A DNA stretch of 64,000 bases from Dermatemys mawii (lineage: Eukaryota > Chordata > Testudines > Dermatemydidae): NCBI GenBank assembly GCA_007922305.1, contig ML677374.1:9672094-9736093 (forward strand), given 5' to 3'. Each line of letters opens with the position of its first letter. The stretch's first letter is position 1. The notes beneath the pieces are model-generated. The model was not told the origin of the DNA, made no database searches, and saw nothing but the letters and a program-made list of their open reading frames with translations. Made by a program: the position numbers and the translations under genes. Positions 36,519 to 48,049 of the stretch are shown here, piece by piece.

Positions 36519-36554
36519 CCCTTACCACTGACGGCATAGAGAACACTAGCCTAG

Positions 36555-36834
36555 TGGCATGTCTACACTTACCTCTGGGGTGATCAATCCAGCCGGGGTC
36601 GATTTATCGCATCTAGTGAAGACATGATAAATTGACCACTGAGCACTCTCCCATCGACTCCGGTACTCCACCAGAGTGAGAAGCACAGGCAGAGTCGATG
36701 GGGGAGGATCAGAAGTCAACCTACCACAGTGAAGATACCGCAATAAGTAGATCTAAGTACGTCGACTTTGGCTACATTATTGACGTAGCTGAAGTTGCGT
36801 AACTTGGATTGATCCTGTTGCTAGTGTAGACCAG
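36555..36834. mobile_element. palindromic MITE, GTCGATTTATCG family
   Basis: Tips GGCATGTCTACACTT and GCTAGTGTAGACCAGG are inverted. Inside, a hairpin pairs GGTCGATTTATCGCATCT with AGACATGATAAATTGACC, then CATCGACTCC with GAGTCGATGG. The copy at 48482-48760 shows the same parts in reverse order. Non-coding. Confidence 0.7.
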
Positions 36835-38435
36835 GACTAAGTTATGCCTGATACATAAAGACTACTTTTTTTAAAACCTTAGCTTCCAATCACACTGCCT
36901 TTGGGATTCAGATATCCAGACCATGGCTGAAGGAAAGGTACATATTAATGCTTATCACTGAGCTGCTGGGCTTTTCTGGTATTAAATTACATTATATTCT
37001 GGCCCAACATCTCAGAGTTCCACCTATTAATCTTCACAGCCAGTGTCAGGCCCAGCTCTCATGTGCGAAGTTATAACCCAGGGGGTGAGAAACTCCTTCA
37101 AGTCTGAGTTGGTAGTGTAAATTCTAACCATCCTTAACTGTGGCAGCGGGGGCATGGTGCAGCTGTACTCAGAAGGCCCTGACAATTGCTTTGTAAGGTA
37201 ATAATGCTGAGCAGCATCACAAAATGTCACTATGCTGCAAACACAGAAGTCTGAGATTTCCACATTATTCTGTCTGAATGCATTTCAGATGGCAGAATGT
37301 TACAGTTTCACAGGAGGTTTATAAATTGGAAATACCAAAAGGAAAAAAAAAAAAAAAGGCAGATCCTGGTAGGTGTAGCTAAGGAAAAAAGGAACATGAT
37401 TTTGGAATGTTATCCTGTTGCTAAGTAACCCTGTGCTGTGCAAAGAACTTGCTGTTTTCTCACAAATGTCATTAAAGAAAACCCACAAAAATGTGTAAAA
37501 AGCAATGACAGGGATCTGACCTGAGCCTATTGAAGCTAAATCACAGTTCATAGCCCAGCTCTGAAACTGAGCCCGCAGTGCCTGAATATTGCAGGGCTGG
37601 CAACCAATGTGTAAAATGTACTAAACAAGGGATCACTGGCATGGTATTTCTTTGCTTTTGGAGATGAACATCAAACTATTAGCACTGTCTGAACACAGCT
37701 TCATCAGGCATAATCCCCCTCCCAATCCTCTGAAAAAGACCGACTCATAGAAATGAGGACACAGAAGATCATAATGTCTTGTATAGCACCTTTGTAATAT
37801 CTCATAGATAGACTGTGAGACAATATTACAATTAACAGAAGCACACAGAGGGGACTCATAGGAAACTGTGCACTTCTCAGGAAATACAGGGTGATAGCTG
37901 CCAAATTCAATGTATTAACAACTATTAATGCAATGTGCAATCAAGCTGTAATGGCCATCATCAGTGCTTGTCCGTAACCACTGTACACTTTATCCAATAT
38001 ACAGTAATGGCTTTGCAGAGTTGTTGTCTTTCCTCTGATTGTTCACACAGGGACTTTTTACTATATGGCTTATTGACCCAGTAAACAAAGTGGTTACAGA
38101 GGTGTCATGTTTCCATGTCTATCTGGGCACTTTTCAGACTGCAGGATCCTGAACCCTGAGCAGGTCGAATTTTGAAAGGATAAACCATAAATCTGAGGTA
38201 ATGAGATTAAACCAACCCTCACACACCTCAGTATTTAATATTTCTCTGTTAAATTCCATTGCTTCAATGAAGCAGTTGCATATGTGCACTAATATAATGT
38301 ACTGAAAATCATTATGAAGGGATTGGTAGTAGGATATAGAAGCATTTTGCTTCTAGATCACCAGTTCAAATACAGATAAACACACTAAAATTATCATCTG
38401 TTCATTGGCCTATAAAACAAGATGGTTTTTCAGAC
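36835..38435. other. unassigned non-coding DNA
   Basis: Nothing recognised; an A15 run lies near 37344. Confidence 0.5.
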
Positions 38436-38465
38436 TAGTCTATAGTCTAGTCTAGTCTAGTCCTA
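38436..38465 (+). repeat. (TAGTC)n pentanucleotide repeat
   Basis: TAGTC units, one interrupted by TATAG, in a tract of about 30 bp. Confidence 0.8.
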
Positions 38466-40785
38466 GATGACAGATGACCACATCATTCACAATACATCAT
38501 CACAATTTATAGTAATTCATCATTCTGTCAGTTCGCAGGATAGAACTGGAAAGACCTATAGTGGCTTATTTTGTTAAATATCTGGGATTTGAGGGGGGGA
38601 TTTTAATAACTTTATCATTCACTCAGGTGAGTGGGAGCCTTGAATTAATATACTAAGAGTCAAATCCTGTAGTCCTTAGTCCTTCTTTAATCTGAATTGA
38701 CTCAAATAAACATTTGGTCTGGACAGATCTGAATAAAGGATTTGATGTAAGGCTCAGTATTAAGACAACTTCTTTAGTACACTGAACTCAGCCTGGATGG
38801 AAGTCTGCAGAGAACTCACTAAAATTTAACAGGCATCATGAAAATCCCATAATAGCATAATCCAGCTGTTCAGGTAGTGCAAAGCTACCATAAATTCAAC
38901 TTAACATTCCCCCAAAAAGATTTTCCAGTGGAGGGGGATCCGCCAGTGGCTTAAGGCCACTCTAGCAGTTCATTCGTACACAATGCACCCTCCTAACTGA
39001 TGTCAGGGAGTAGCCAGGTTAAAGGAGGTACTCCTGGCTCATCACATGCTCAGTTGATTTTGGCTTCCCCACCCAAATTGGCCCTACAGCCGGACTCTGG
39101 ACCAAGGGAACACAAAGGTATTTTAAGGCCACTTTAGTCCAGTGCCTTCCTCCCACCGACCACTCTCTGCTCTTGCACCAAGAACAGCTTAGACAGATCA
39201 AGAAATCTCATTGACTTCCCACAAAGAGAATGCTCAGCTATAATCCCATTGTGGGTACTGTCTCCCATCCAGGACAAGTCTGGATAAGTAATCTATCTTG
39301 TCCTTTGTCAATGGAAAGGTATTGGGAGGTGGTAGTACATATGCTAAATCATGCCCCTTCGAAGTCAATGGGCATGTTGCTGTTGACTTCAACGGGAACA
39401 GAATCAAGCACGGTTTTATTTCTCATATGACTACCCCAGTTACAGAATATTTTTCTTACCCTGCTCTATCTGTTTGAAAGCTGCTGATCTTCAATAGTAG
39501 TAGAAGGTTCTTTATGAAGGCATTTCACACTGGATAAATATCTAACTACCAGGCAGTCTGCTAAAAGATTGCCATTATACACATGAACACGAAAATGTGT
39601 CTTAAAATGTGCTCAGACAACCATGTTTTAAAATGGCTTGTCTTCCAAAAACTCTAAAGCAGCAACTTAACAGCAGGAACAAGAGTTCTGCTCATAGGAA
39701 AAAGTATGATAAAATATACTGATGCTTAATTTCCTTAGAAAAACCAGAATTCCCCTTTTTTTAATCTGTTAAAATAGTGAAGCACTCAATAATTCACTGA
39801 AAAGAAATGCAATTATCTTCCTTTGAGAAATTCTCCAGTGGATCATCCAATTAATTGGAAAAATATTAACCTTAGGAGGGTCAAGCTTCAGTATATCTAA
39901 TCACAATACACCTTTTTTTTCCTGATCTCTTTAACAAAAAATTATTCGAGTGTCTGTATGTGTGTTTATGCAGTGTTTGGTAATGGAAGCTGTATGTGGA
40001 GATTAAGAGGATCTCAGTAAAATAGGCATATATTTCCACATTATTGTAAAACCTGCAATTGTTAAATCTTATCAGTTCATATAAATATATGGTACTGACT
40101 GCCAATCATTTTAATAGCATGTTTTCACCGATAAAACCCACATTATGTGTTAAGAATGTTTTCAGTGTTCTCTAATTTACTGAGAAATACTGATTCTCAG
40201 CCTCCTGCAAACTTCCACAGAATTTTAAGGGAGATATAAATTGTTTATTACTGGAGATGGACCAGAACCTTTTATTTACCAGGCCAGTGGCCATAAATCT
40301 CTGCATAAGAGTTGCGGGTCCTATGCCATCACATGGACAGGAATCACAGCTGTGGCAAAACTGCAGCTCTGCCCTGGATGTCAGTGGGTGGAACCTAGAC
40401 CCCCTCTCAAAACTCTCAGGCTTCCCCAGATAAATACCACTTGGTCTGGCTTTGTCGAGGAGGAGGGTGAATTGTACTTCATGTTAGTATACAATTTCCT
40501 TTAATAAGTTTTGGGACAAAGGCTTTATCTGAAATTTTCAAAGCTGAGTGTTGGAGATTTTCAAAGACACAAAAGGCAGTTAGGCACCCAACTCAAGAGC
40601 TGACCAGAGGATGACATTTCTGCAAAGAGGACACCAAAGAGAGGCATCTGGGAGGGAAAGAAAGTGATCCCTTGCTGAAGAAGGAGCAAGCACTAATTTC
40701 TGGGGTGAACTGGCCTATCTTCAATTAAAAGTAAGCCCCTAAAATTTCTTGTGGAAAGTTCTAAGACACTGAAGACTTAACTGAA
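38466..40785. other. unassigned non-coding DNA
   Basis: No gene recognised. A perfect small palindrome AGTGGC-TTAAG-GCCACT lies near 38944, and a GAAGTCAATGGGCATG / TTGACTTCAACGGGA repeat near 39361-39392. Confidence 0.5.
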
Positions 40786-41293
40786 GTTGAAGGTGGAAGT
40801 TGAAGCTAAACAAATTTAGACTGGAAATAAGGCTGGGGTTCTCAAACTGGGGGTCAGGACTCCTCATGGGGTCATGAGGTTATTACATGAGGGGGTCGCA
40901 AGCTGTCAGCCTCCATCCCAAACCCTGCTTTGCCACCAGCATTTATAATGTTGTTAAATATATTAAAAAGTGTTTTTAATTTATTGGGGGGAGGGGTGTG
41001 TCTGCACTCAGAGGCTTATTATGTGCAAGGGGTCACCAGTACAAAAGTTTGAGAACCACTGAAATAAGGCATAATTTTTCAACAGGAAGGACAATTACTA
41101 TTGGAACAACTTACTAATAGTTGTGGTGGATTCTCCATCAGTGGAAATTTTTAAATCAAGATTGGATGTTTCTCTAAACGATCTGCTCTAGTTCAGACAG
41201 GAATTATTTGGGGGAAATCCTACAGCTTGTGCTATGGCAGGAGGTCAAATCAGATGATCACAGTGGTCCCACCTGAATGTCGAATCTATGAAT
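40786..41293 (+). mobile_element. CR1 LINE 3' end, split by a hAT element
   Basis: The left part (to 40832) has GTGGAAGTTGAAGCTAAAC and AATTTAGACTGGAAATAAGG; the right part (from 41062) continues with AAATAAGGCATAATTTTTCA, TTGTGGTGGATTCTCCATCA, ATTTTTAAATCAAGATTGG and ends near CGAATCTATGAATTC. Removing 40833-41069 joins them without loss. The CR1 therefore inserted first. Confidence 0.85.
40825..41069 (+). mobile_element. hAT-type MITE with perfect 8-bp TSD, nested in CR1
   Basis: The 229-bp element runs 40833-41061. Its ends are CTGGGGTTCTCAAACTGG and AAGTTTGAGAACCACTG, inverted repeats typical of hAT. It is flanked by AAATAAGG at 40825-40832 and 41062-41069, a perfect 8-bp target duplication. 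The first base pair of the tip is intact (C...G). The interior (GGGGTCATGAGG, GGGTCGCAAG, GGGGTCACCAGTACAAAAG) has no coding frame. Confidence 0.92.
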
Positions 41294-41515
41294 TCTCAAC
41301 TGCCTTGCCTTGAATAGTGTATTGCTATTTACACCTGTGCAAAGTGTGTGTAGAATGCTACTGTTCTGATACCTAGATGTCAATGGGAGTTAGGAAAACC
41401 CAGTCATCATGGAGGTTGTCCTCACTGCAAAGCTAACTCGAGTTCTTACTACAGTGGAGTCCTTAATCCAAGTCCTGTACATATACAGAAACCTCTCACT
41501 TGAATATAGTGGTGC

Positions 41516-42003
41516 CAGTGGCAGATTAATGATTTTGCGCCCCTAGGCCCTGAAATAATTGCCGCACCCGGCCTCATATGAAATTGTTTTGGTTTTTTAC
41601 AAATTTGTTTGAATTAAAATGAATCTAAATATCATTAAAATAATTGAACATTTACAAGATTTATTATAAAATTACAAGTACAGCGAACCCTCGCTTGAAC
41701 GCATGTCTGTATACCACGATTTCGCTTATAGCATGGGATTGTGCATGGATCCAAAACCCCACATTCAAGTGTGGTTCTGGTGTATATCAAATATACTATT
41801 ATTAAAGTTTAGGATTCTTGCGAGTATATTTACTAAAATGGCATCGCGCCATCATTGGTGGTTTCAATACGCGCTATGATTGGTAGAATCGCGGCGTCAC
41901 TGATGCTGCGATTACAAAAATGCTGGTATTATAAATTTGCCGCCCCTGCAAATTTGCTGCCCCCAGCCTAGGCCCTGTTGGCCTAAGCGATAATACGCGG
42001 CTG
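41516..42003. mobile_element. putative DNA transposon with CAGTGGC / GCGGCTG ends
   Basis: The left tip CAGTGGCAGATTAATGATTT and right tip, read inverted, CAGCCGCGTATTATCGCTTA are related; behind them lie GCGCCCCTAGGCCC and, inverted, AGGCCAACAGGGCCTAGG. About 488 bp. The middle (about 41681-41900) contains CAGCGAACCCTCGCTTGAAC, which looks like the start of a different, pogo/Tigger-like tip without a visible partner. It is unusually CpG-rich (GCATCGCGCC, AATACGCGC, AATCGCGGCG) for this region. No 8-bp duplication could be confirmed. Confidence 0.6.
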
Positions 42004-43009
42004 GTGGACAGGGGGATTAGGTTAAAGCCAGAGTAGCTGCTAACATGACCATTCAGTAGTGTGGGTACAGATTGGTAGCATTAGGCCCCTTGTTGACTTC
42101 TTTCCACATTTCCTTCCTCTAAGGAAATCAGACAATAAAATATTATTCTGATATATCCTGGAGATATTAATTCCAGTACCCATGTTGCAATACTAATAAG
42201 ATAGCTAAAACGTTGCACAGTTAAGATCTGATGCAAACATTATTGGAGTCAATGGGAATTGTTTCACTGACCATGAAGAGTTATATATGAAGCCCTTCAT
42301 GTCCCTATTGTAGTAGACTTTTGTTATTGCTGGAATTCTTATATATTTCCTTCTGAGCAATTGATTCCATCTGTATCATCTCACTTAATATCAAGTTTTC
42401 ATTCAAGCCAATGTTTCAAACATATATTTGATAACCTCAGAGTGGCTTTTTAACTTGCGATGGCTCAGTACCCGAACGTCTCCAAAGATGGAATCATAAA
42501 GGTATTAATGCTGAAAAATTGCAAATACCCAGTGAAAAGGGCAGCAAATGCTCATGCTAATATGCAAGATTGAGTCAGGTAATGAAGCAGAAATACAGTA
42601 CGTGAGTGCTTGTGTCACCCTCATTGATGGGAATACAGATTGCTCACTGGCTGTTAAGTGATTTTAAGGACAGTCTTGTCATTTTCTTACTTGCCTGAGA
42701 AACCAAATGCAGCAAATTAGCATCTTGTGGAAGTTATTTTATCTAATTGCCAAAGTAACTCCACTTTCCCCACCAAACCTCTACCTAGATGCATGGAGAA
42801 ATTGTATTAATATGAGCAATTGGACACTGTTGAATATTGAAAAAGAGGTCTCAGCACTTTACAACAGATAAAACGTGCAAAAATATTTTGGGTGCTGCCA
42901 ATTCAGATCATTCTGTCTATCAATTCCAGGTGTTATCAGAATAGAGGTAATTGTATTAATGTATAGGCTATCCTATATAGCAACTAAAAGTAGTATTTTA
43001 TCATTTATA
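42004..43009. other. unassigned AT-rich non-coding DNA
   Basis: Nothing recognised. Confidence 0.5.
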
Positions 43010-43095
43010 TATTGAATGTGCATGACACTGTACAAATACATAGAAGATATTTTTCATTCCTGCCCCCCAACCCAAGGGGCTTACAGGTTAAATCC
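43010..43095 (-). mobile_element. L2/CORE-SINE tail
   Basis: Antisense form: ACACTGTACAAATACATAG, then CCTGCCCCCCAACCCAAGGG and CTTACAGGTTAAATCC. Same family as 20786-20883. Confidence 0.5.
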
Positions 43096-43199
43096 CAACT
43101 CATTTGGAAGTCAATGGGGCACCATATGGGCACAAATGTCCACCCAGGTGCACCACATTATAGGACTGGGTTTAAACTCAGCAGACAATACAATTCAAA

Positions 43200-43320
43200 T
43201 TCTAAAATTTTGTTTTAGAGAGAATTTCCAAATGATCAGGTTTTGTTCTAGATTGGAATGAAAACAAACTTCGAAATTTCTAAAACAAACCACGAAACTG
43301 AATTTTCATTCTCTGCTTCT
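43200..43320. repeat. AT-rich dispersed repeat, third copy
   Basis: GGTTTTGTTCTAGATTGGAA, CTTCGAAATTTCTAAAAC, AACTGAATTTTCATTC; similar in kind to 6880-7250 and 18995-19180. Confidence 0.35.
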
Positions 43321-43514
43321 CTCTATGTACTATTTCCAGCAAGATTTATGTTTCAAAGCTGAGTGAAACTCATAAGCTCGCTTTCAGTACAAACTGATAC
43401 ACCATGTTAAAGTAATTGTTTTTGCTATTAATAGTGAAGCTTGTTTCTTTCATTTAAACATCATCTTAGGAAAGCTAAAATGATGGATCCCCTATTAATT
43501 ATGTACAGGCACTT

Positions 43515-43588
43515 TGGGCCTTATGCAGCTCTCATTCAAGTCATTGAATGACTCCCACTGACTTCAATGGGCTTTGGATCAGGTCCTC
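43515..43588. repeat. short palindromic repeat with TTCAATGGG
   Basis: GGGCCTTATGCAGCTCTCAT at the left and GGGCTTTGGATCAGGTCC at the right flank CACTGACTTCAATGG. One of the many palindromic TTCAATGGG-type repeats of the window. Confidence 0.4.
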
Positions 43589-44044
43589 AATGTCCCTTTG
43601 TCTAATGCATTAACCAGAGCTACATATATGAATTTTAATCCATCTACTTAGGAAGTGCTCAATCACTGGGATATCTAGGTAATAATTTACACTGTGACAT
43701 ACTAATCAGTCTATAAAAATAACAGGTTTTTATACAGATTAATGGACCTTCTACAGAAACTAAAACCTGGTCATATTAGCAAATAAAGTAATTGCATCCC
43801 GTGATTGAAACTGCTGACAGTGTTTAATTGCAAAGTTCACACATGATGACAAGTTCAATGGGACAGTCATGAATGCCTGTACAATGTTGGCATAATATTA
43901 GTTAGCCTAAGATTTGGATCAAAAGTAGAAGCCTATTTAACCTGAAAATAAAGCAATCCAAATATTTCTTCTATAAGCTTTAGTTCCATCATTGACATGC
44001 AGTAGTGATACCAAATAAAAGCAAATATTTCTTTATTTGTATTG
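43589..44044. other. unassigned AT-rich non-coding DNA
   Basis: Nothing recognised. Confidence 0.5.
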
Positions 44045-44120
44045 CTTTTGTAGTCCATAAGAGCTCCATTTGTGGATCAGGGCTCCATTGTGTTAGGTAT
44101 TGTACAAAGACAGCACATAA
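44045..44120 (-). mobile_element. L2/CORE-SINE tail
   Basis: GTGGATCAGGGCTCCATTGT, then GTTAGGTATTGTACAAAGAC is the antisense of the tail at 20786-20883. Confidence 0.55.
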
Positions 44121-44567
44121 ATGAAGTCTATAATCGCACATCTCAAGTTAATCTCTGATTGTGTTGAACAAACAAACAAATGAAATTTGGTTTAAGAACT
44201 CAAAAGATGCTTTGAACAAGTTCAGCTCAAGATGGCTGTTCAGAGATGCATGGTTGCAGTAGTCCATGGATTTTGTCTGCCAATCACCTAAACCTCTCTC
44301 TCTGAATTGATGAGTACAACCCTCAAATATTAGCTTCTTCAAAAGGAGTATCCCTCACTGAAGACTTACGCATTTCATCTGTCGCATTGAGTCCTACTCC
44401 TATCACATCTTTTCATTATTGCTTTATAAATCACTGGGGAATTGTGGCAATGATGGGAAAGGCCATTGGGGCACCTGTCACCACCCTTAGGCTGTTCAGG
44501 ATTGGGTCCCACAGACCATTCTACACCGTGGCTCAGTCTTGTTGTAAATGCCCTAACATAGAGCTGC
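44121..44567. other. unassigned non-coding DNA
   Basis: Nothing recognised apart from a short (CAAA)n stretch near 44168. Confidence 0.5.
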
Positions 44568-44695
44568 TAGGGTGACCTGCTGTCCCAATTTTATAGGGAC
44601 AGTCCTGATTTTGGGGTCTTTTTCTTATATAGGCTCCTATTACTTCCGCCCCTCCACCCAGACCCAATTTTTCACATTTGCTGCCTGGTCACTCC
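44568..44695. mobile_element. small MITE with GGGTGACC ends, second copy
   Basis: Left end TAGGGTGACCTGCTGTCCC, right end CTGCCTGGTCACTCCA; interior GGGACAGTCCTGATTTTGGG, CTTTTTCTTATATAGGC. Matches 15728-15852 along its length, and the right inverted end (GGTCAC) is better kept here. Confidence 0.7.
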
Positions 44696-46742
44696 AGGAG
44701 CTTCCTTTTCTGCTCCTGGGAGAGGAACCCACAGCCCCACAGAGCCCAGTCCAGCTCCCACTGCAGCCAGTGGCAAGGGCCTCATTGGATGGGGCTCATC
44801 ATCCTCAGCGCAGTTGGCAGGACTTTCCTGATATTCATCCAAATTGCCCTTCATTTCACCCATGATCCCTGGTGTTGCATTAAATGCCCCCCACCCCATT
44901 GGTGTTTACATGCTCCAGGCAGCTTAGTCAGTTCTCACAGCCCCTCCCAGACAGCCCTTAGCTGAGTCCCACTATGGATATTTGGTTCTTTTTGTCCTTC
45001 CCTATAAATTAATCCCTTCAGCTGTTGATCATTCTGCTGATTTGCTCTGGGGTGGACAGGCAGTGACAGCAAGGCGCCCTTCACCCAAGTACCTAACACC
45101 CTTTACATTCCATGCCGGTCTCTCTAGCCACTGAATCAGTGCATCCTCGAGACAGCCTGATTCTGGCTTTGCCACTTACGTATCCGTTCTGGCCGTCTCT
45201 AAACCACAAGCTCTCCAGCCCAAGCTCCAGTGATGGCTCCACAAGCAAATCCGGCCCATAAAGTCTTTCATCTCTACCTCCTCTTTCCTTCCAGCCTCTC
45301 CAGCCGACTCATCCCATCACTGGAGTCTTCTGGTCAGGCAGCTGCAGAGGAAAACACCAGAGTCCGGTGCAGAAGAGCTTTTACAGCTTGATCCTGCTAC
45401 GTGGGGGAGTCTGATGATTGACTGGAGAATGAGTCCAGTTCTCCCCTGCAACCGGCTCCCTGTGCAAAGTACTTCTGTACCTGACCATGCCACCACCGTC
45501 TAAAACCGAGGCCAATTGTGCCCATGGGTAAGCCTGTCATCTAGTGGTTAGTTACCGAGTGGCAGCAAGGTGAAGGCACTTACGCCTGACAGGAGGCCTG
45601 CAACTATTTTTACATGGCCATTGCTACTTACAGTACATAGTGCCAGTCCCCTCAGCAGATGCATGGGTGAAGGCACATCCACCCTACATAAGGGCCTTGG
45701 GGGAAACACTGCGTTGTCACTGGAGAGGTGTGGGACTGCCACCCTGCAGGTGAGGAACCGCAGTAATGGCTCAGGAAGGCCCCCTGGCCTCACGCATTCT
45801 CACACCATCACTTGTCAGAGGAGAACCCCAGTCCGAAAGGAAGATTTTCCTCTCAGATAAATCAGTAGACCTTTTCCCTCAAACTCTTCAGGTAGTTTGA
45901 GCAAGCAATGGGGGGAACAAACAACTTCTACAGCTAGCGAGGAAGAGGCAAAGAAACATTCCCCTCCCTTCAAGTTATTTGTCATGATGTCCCCATTGCT
46001 TGTTATTTACTGATGGGAAAAACAAAGTGATGCACATTCATGTTGTAACAGTCTGATAAGGTGACATCCTCAGAGCAGCAGAGATATTAACTCCCTGCCA
46101 CTAGAACAATTTTTGAGTGCACTTGCTATCAGCCGTTCATTTGCAAGATTAATTTTCTTTAAAACCTCCAATTATGACACTTGTCAGACAACAGATATAT
46201 TTCAACTATTAGTTTGCTTTTCCTTAATAATAATCAGCAGACTCGAGGGTTTCCAGCTGGGTGAACCACAGGGATGCAGAATCAGTTCCAAATTCAGAAG
46301 GACTTATCAAGTTATTGGTATGCCAGGCTCCTTGTGCCTTGTCTTTCAATTGGATTGCTCTATCTGGGCACTGAATAGCCTGCTTCGGTGCAAAAAAGAA
46401 ATGTTCGAGTGAAAGAGCTAGGAGTTTCCATCATTAGGAGGAGTTTAGATCACCCAGCAATTAGAATAGGAGAGATAAGGAAATAAGACTCACATGCAGA
46501 AAGAAAAAAAATCCTAGAAGAAAGGCCATGTGTCTGATTCTCCTCTGTTACAGCATTTTTGACTTACATTGGTTTAGAAATGAGGCTGAACAGAAATGGA
46601 CTCCTTCTGTCCAGTGCTCTAGCTTAATGCCACAAGTTTTCTGGCCCTATACACGGGACATCCCATTGGCACCAATGCCAGAAAACATCTCTGTTCAGGA
46701 AGGGCATTTAAGGAGATGCTTAAGTTCCACTGAAGTGAATAT
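44696..46742. other. GC-rich unassigned block, then AT-rich unassigned DNA
   Basis: From about 44700 to 45870 the sequence is distinctly GC-richer than most of the window and is not recognised. Overlapping frames of 75-97 codons on both strands have no motif. It may be an old LTR or retrogene remnant, but no TG...CA boundary or duplication was found. 45870-46742 is ordinary AT-rich DNA. Confidence 0.4.
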
Positions 46743-47572
46743 AACGTTGTAACGGGTTGGGACTCACCACCCAGTGCCTCCTGCTGGACAGTGCGGGAAT
46801 TAGCTCAGTTTGGTGGCAGAGCGCCCTCTTCAGGTGGTGTCCCGTCCATCTCTCGCTCTCGGTTGCCCTCCGTTAGGGACTGGACATGCGTGGCTCCTTG
46901 CATGCGGCATCCTCTTCAGGGCACTGCCCTCTGGCAGTACCCCCAAGTCCACGCTCACCCCCTTCCAGGGAGGGGGTGTTCACAGCAGTCTTTCAGCCCT
47001 CCAGCTGCAGTGGCCAACCACACCCCACATCGAGCCCCTTCTGGCAGGGGTCTGGTGTAGTCCACCGAGGCCACTTCAGCAGCCAGGTGCAATATGAGGG
47101 GGAAAAGAGGGGACCCAGGCCTGCCCTCTACTCTGGGTCCCGGTCCAGGGACCCTTTGTTGACAGCCATCCTGCCCTCCTTCTCTCCTCTAGTCCCTTTC
47201 ACTCTCCCTAGGCCACTTCCCCTGTGGCCCCTCTGCACCGGATCGCCCTTCCCTCAGGGCCAGCAGCCTGACAGGTACCCAGGCTGGAGTTCCCTTCTGC
47301 TCCTCTGGGCCTGCGCTGTGCTGTCTTTGGTGCTGCTGCTCCTCTCTCAGGAGCCAGACCTTCCTCCTTGAAGGTCCAGGAGAGACTGACTGCCTGTCTC
47401 CAGGGCAGCCTTCTTATAGTGCCTAGCCTATCTCTGATTGGCTGGCTACAAGCTAAGCCCTGACTGGCCTGCAGTAGGCCCTTTTCTCACTGGCTGATAG
47501 CCTGTGCAGCCGCTCTGGCCTACTCTTGCCCACTGTGGCATGGGTGTGGGGCAGCCACCCCACTACAAACAT
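46743..47572 (-). mobile_element. solo LTR, antisense, with 5-bp TSD
   Basis: The 820-bp LTR spans 46748-47567. Read on the minus strand it starts TGTAGTGGGGTGGCTGCC and ends GTCCCAACCCGTTACA, giving the TG...CA ends of an LTR. Flanks are AACGT (46743-46747) and AACAT (47568-47572): a 5-bp target duplication with one change that is a CpG transition. Minus-strand CCAAT (47437-47441) and TATAAGAAG (47410-47418) mark U3. There is no internal region or second LTR nearby, so it is a solo LTR left by recombination. The element class (ERV or Gypsy) cannot be decided; 5 bp fits ERV3-like or Gypsy elements. The plus-strand 161-codon frame inside it is non-coding. Confidence 0.82.
47410..47441 (-). promoter_or_regulatory. 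LTR promoter: CCAAT and TATA boxes
   Basis: On the minus strand, GCCAATCAG is followed about 20 bp later by TATAAGAAGG. Transcription would run leftwards. Confidence 0.55.
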
Positions 47573-47787
47573 AAATCTTGTTTAAAATTAATCACATGAT
47601 TAAGCGCTTTCCTGAATCAGGACCATGTGACCCTTCTTGTTTATTTTAGGTAAAATTCACCCCTACTCAACCATTTAGAACAAGGCCTTTGCATCACTTA
47701 AATCCCACTTAAACCATCAAAATGGGCTTCAGTGGTATCCAGACTTTACGCTGGCTGCACATGGGTGAATTCAACCTCAGACCTTTA

Positions 47788-48049
47788 GGGTATGTTTACA
47801 TTGCAATTAAACACCAGCAGCTGATATGTGTCAGACGTCTCAGACTTGCAAGGCTCGGTTATGGGGCTGTTTAATTATGGTGTAGACATTTGGGCTCAGG
47901 TCTGGGACTAGACCACAAGTAGAGCCCAGACTACAGCCAAGCCTGAACATCTAGTCTGTAGTTAAACACCCCCATAGCCTGAGTCCCATGAGCTCGATCC
48001 AGCTGACATGGGCCAGCCGCAGGTGTTTAACTGCAGTGTAGACATACCC
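47788..48049. mobile_element. palindromic MITE, GGGTATGTCTACACTGCA family
   Basis: 262 bp. Left tip GGGTATGTTTACATTGCA and right tip TGCAGTGTAGACATACCC are inverted, continuing into ATTAAACACC / GGTGTTTAA and GGGGCTGTTTAATTATGGTG. Flanks do not show a clear duplication. A partial relative lies at 51090-51331. Confidence 0.75.

Noticed and set aside
38944..38960. Palindrome AGTGGC-TTAAG-GCCACT as a regulatory site
   Set aside because: Too short to separate from chance in 64 kb, and no further context supports it.
46791..47371. Plus-strand frames of 89, 95 and 161 codons
   Set aside because: They lie inside an antisense solo LTR and overlap one another in different frames; low-complexity proline/serine-rich translations.
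34631..47567. A provirus with inverted LTRs
   Set aside because: The LTRs face each other in opposite orientation and are diverged, and the DNA between them holds no retroviral coding region.
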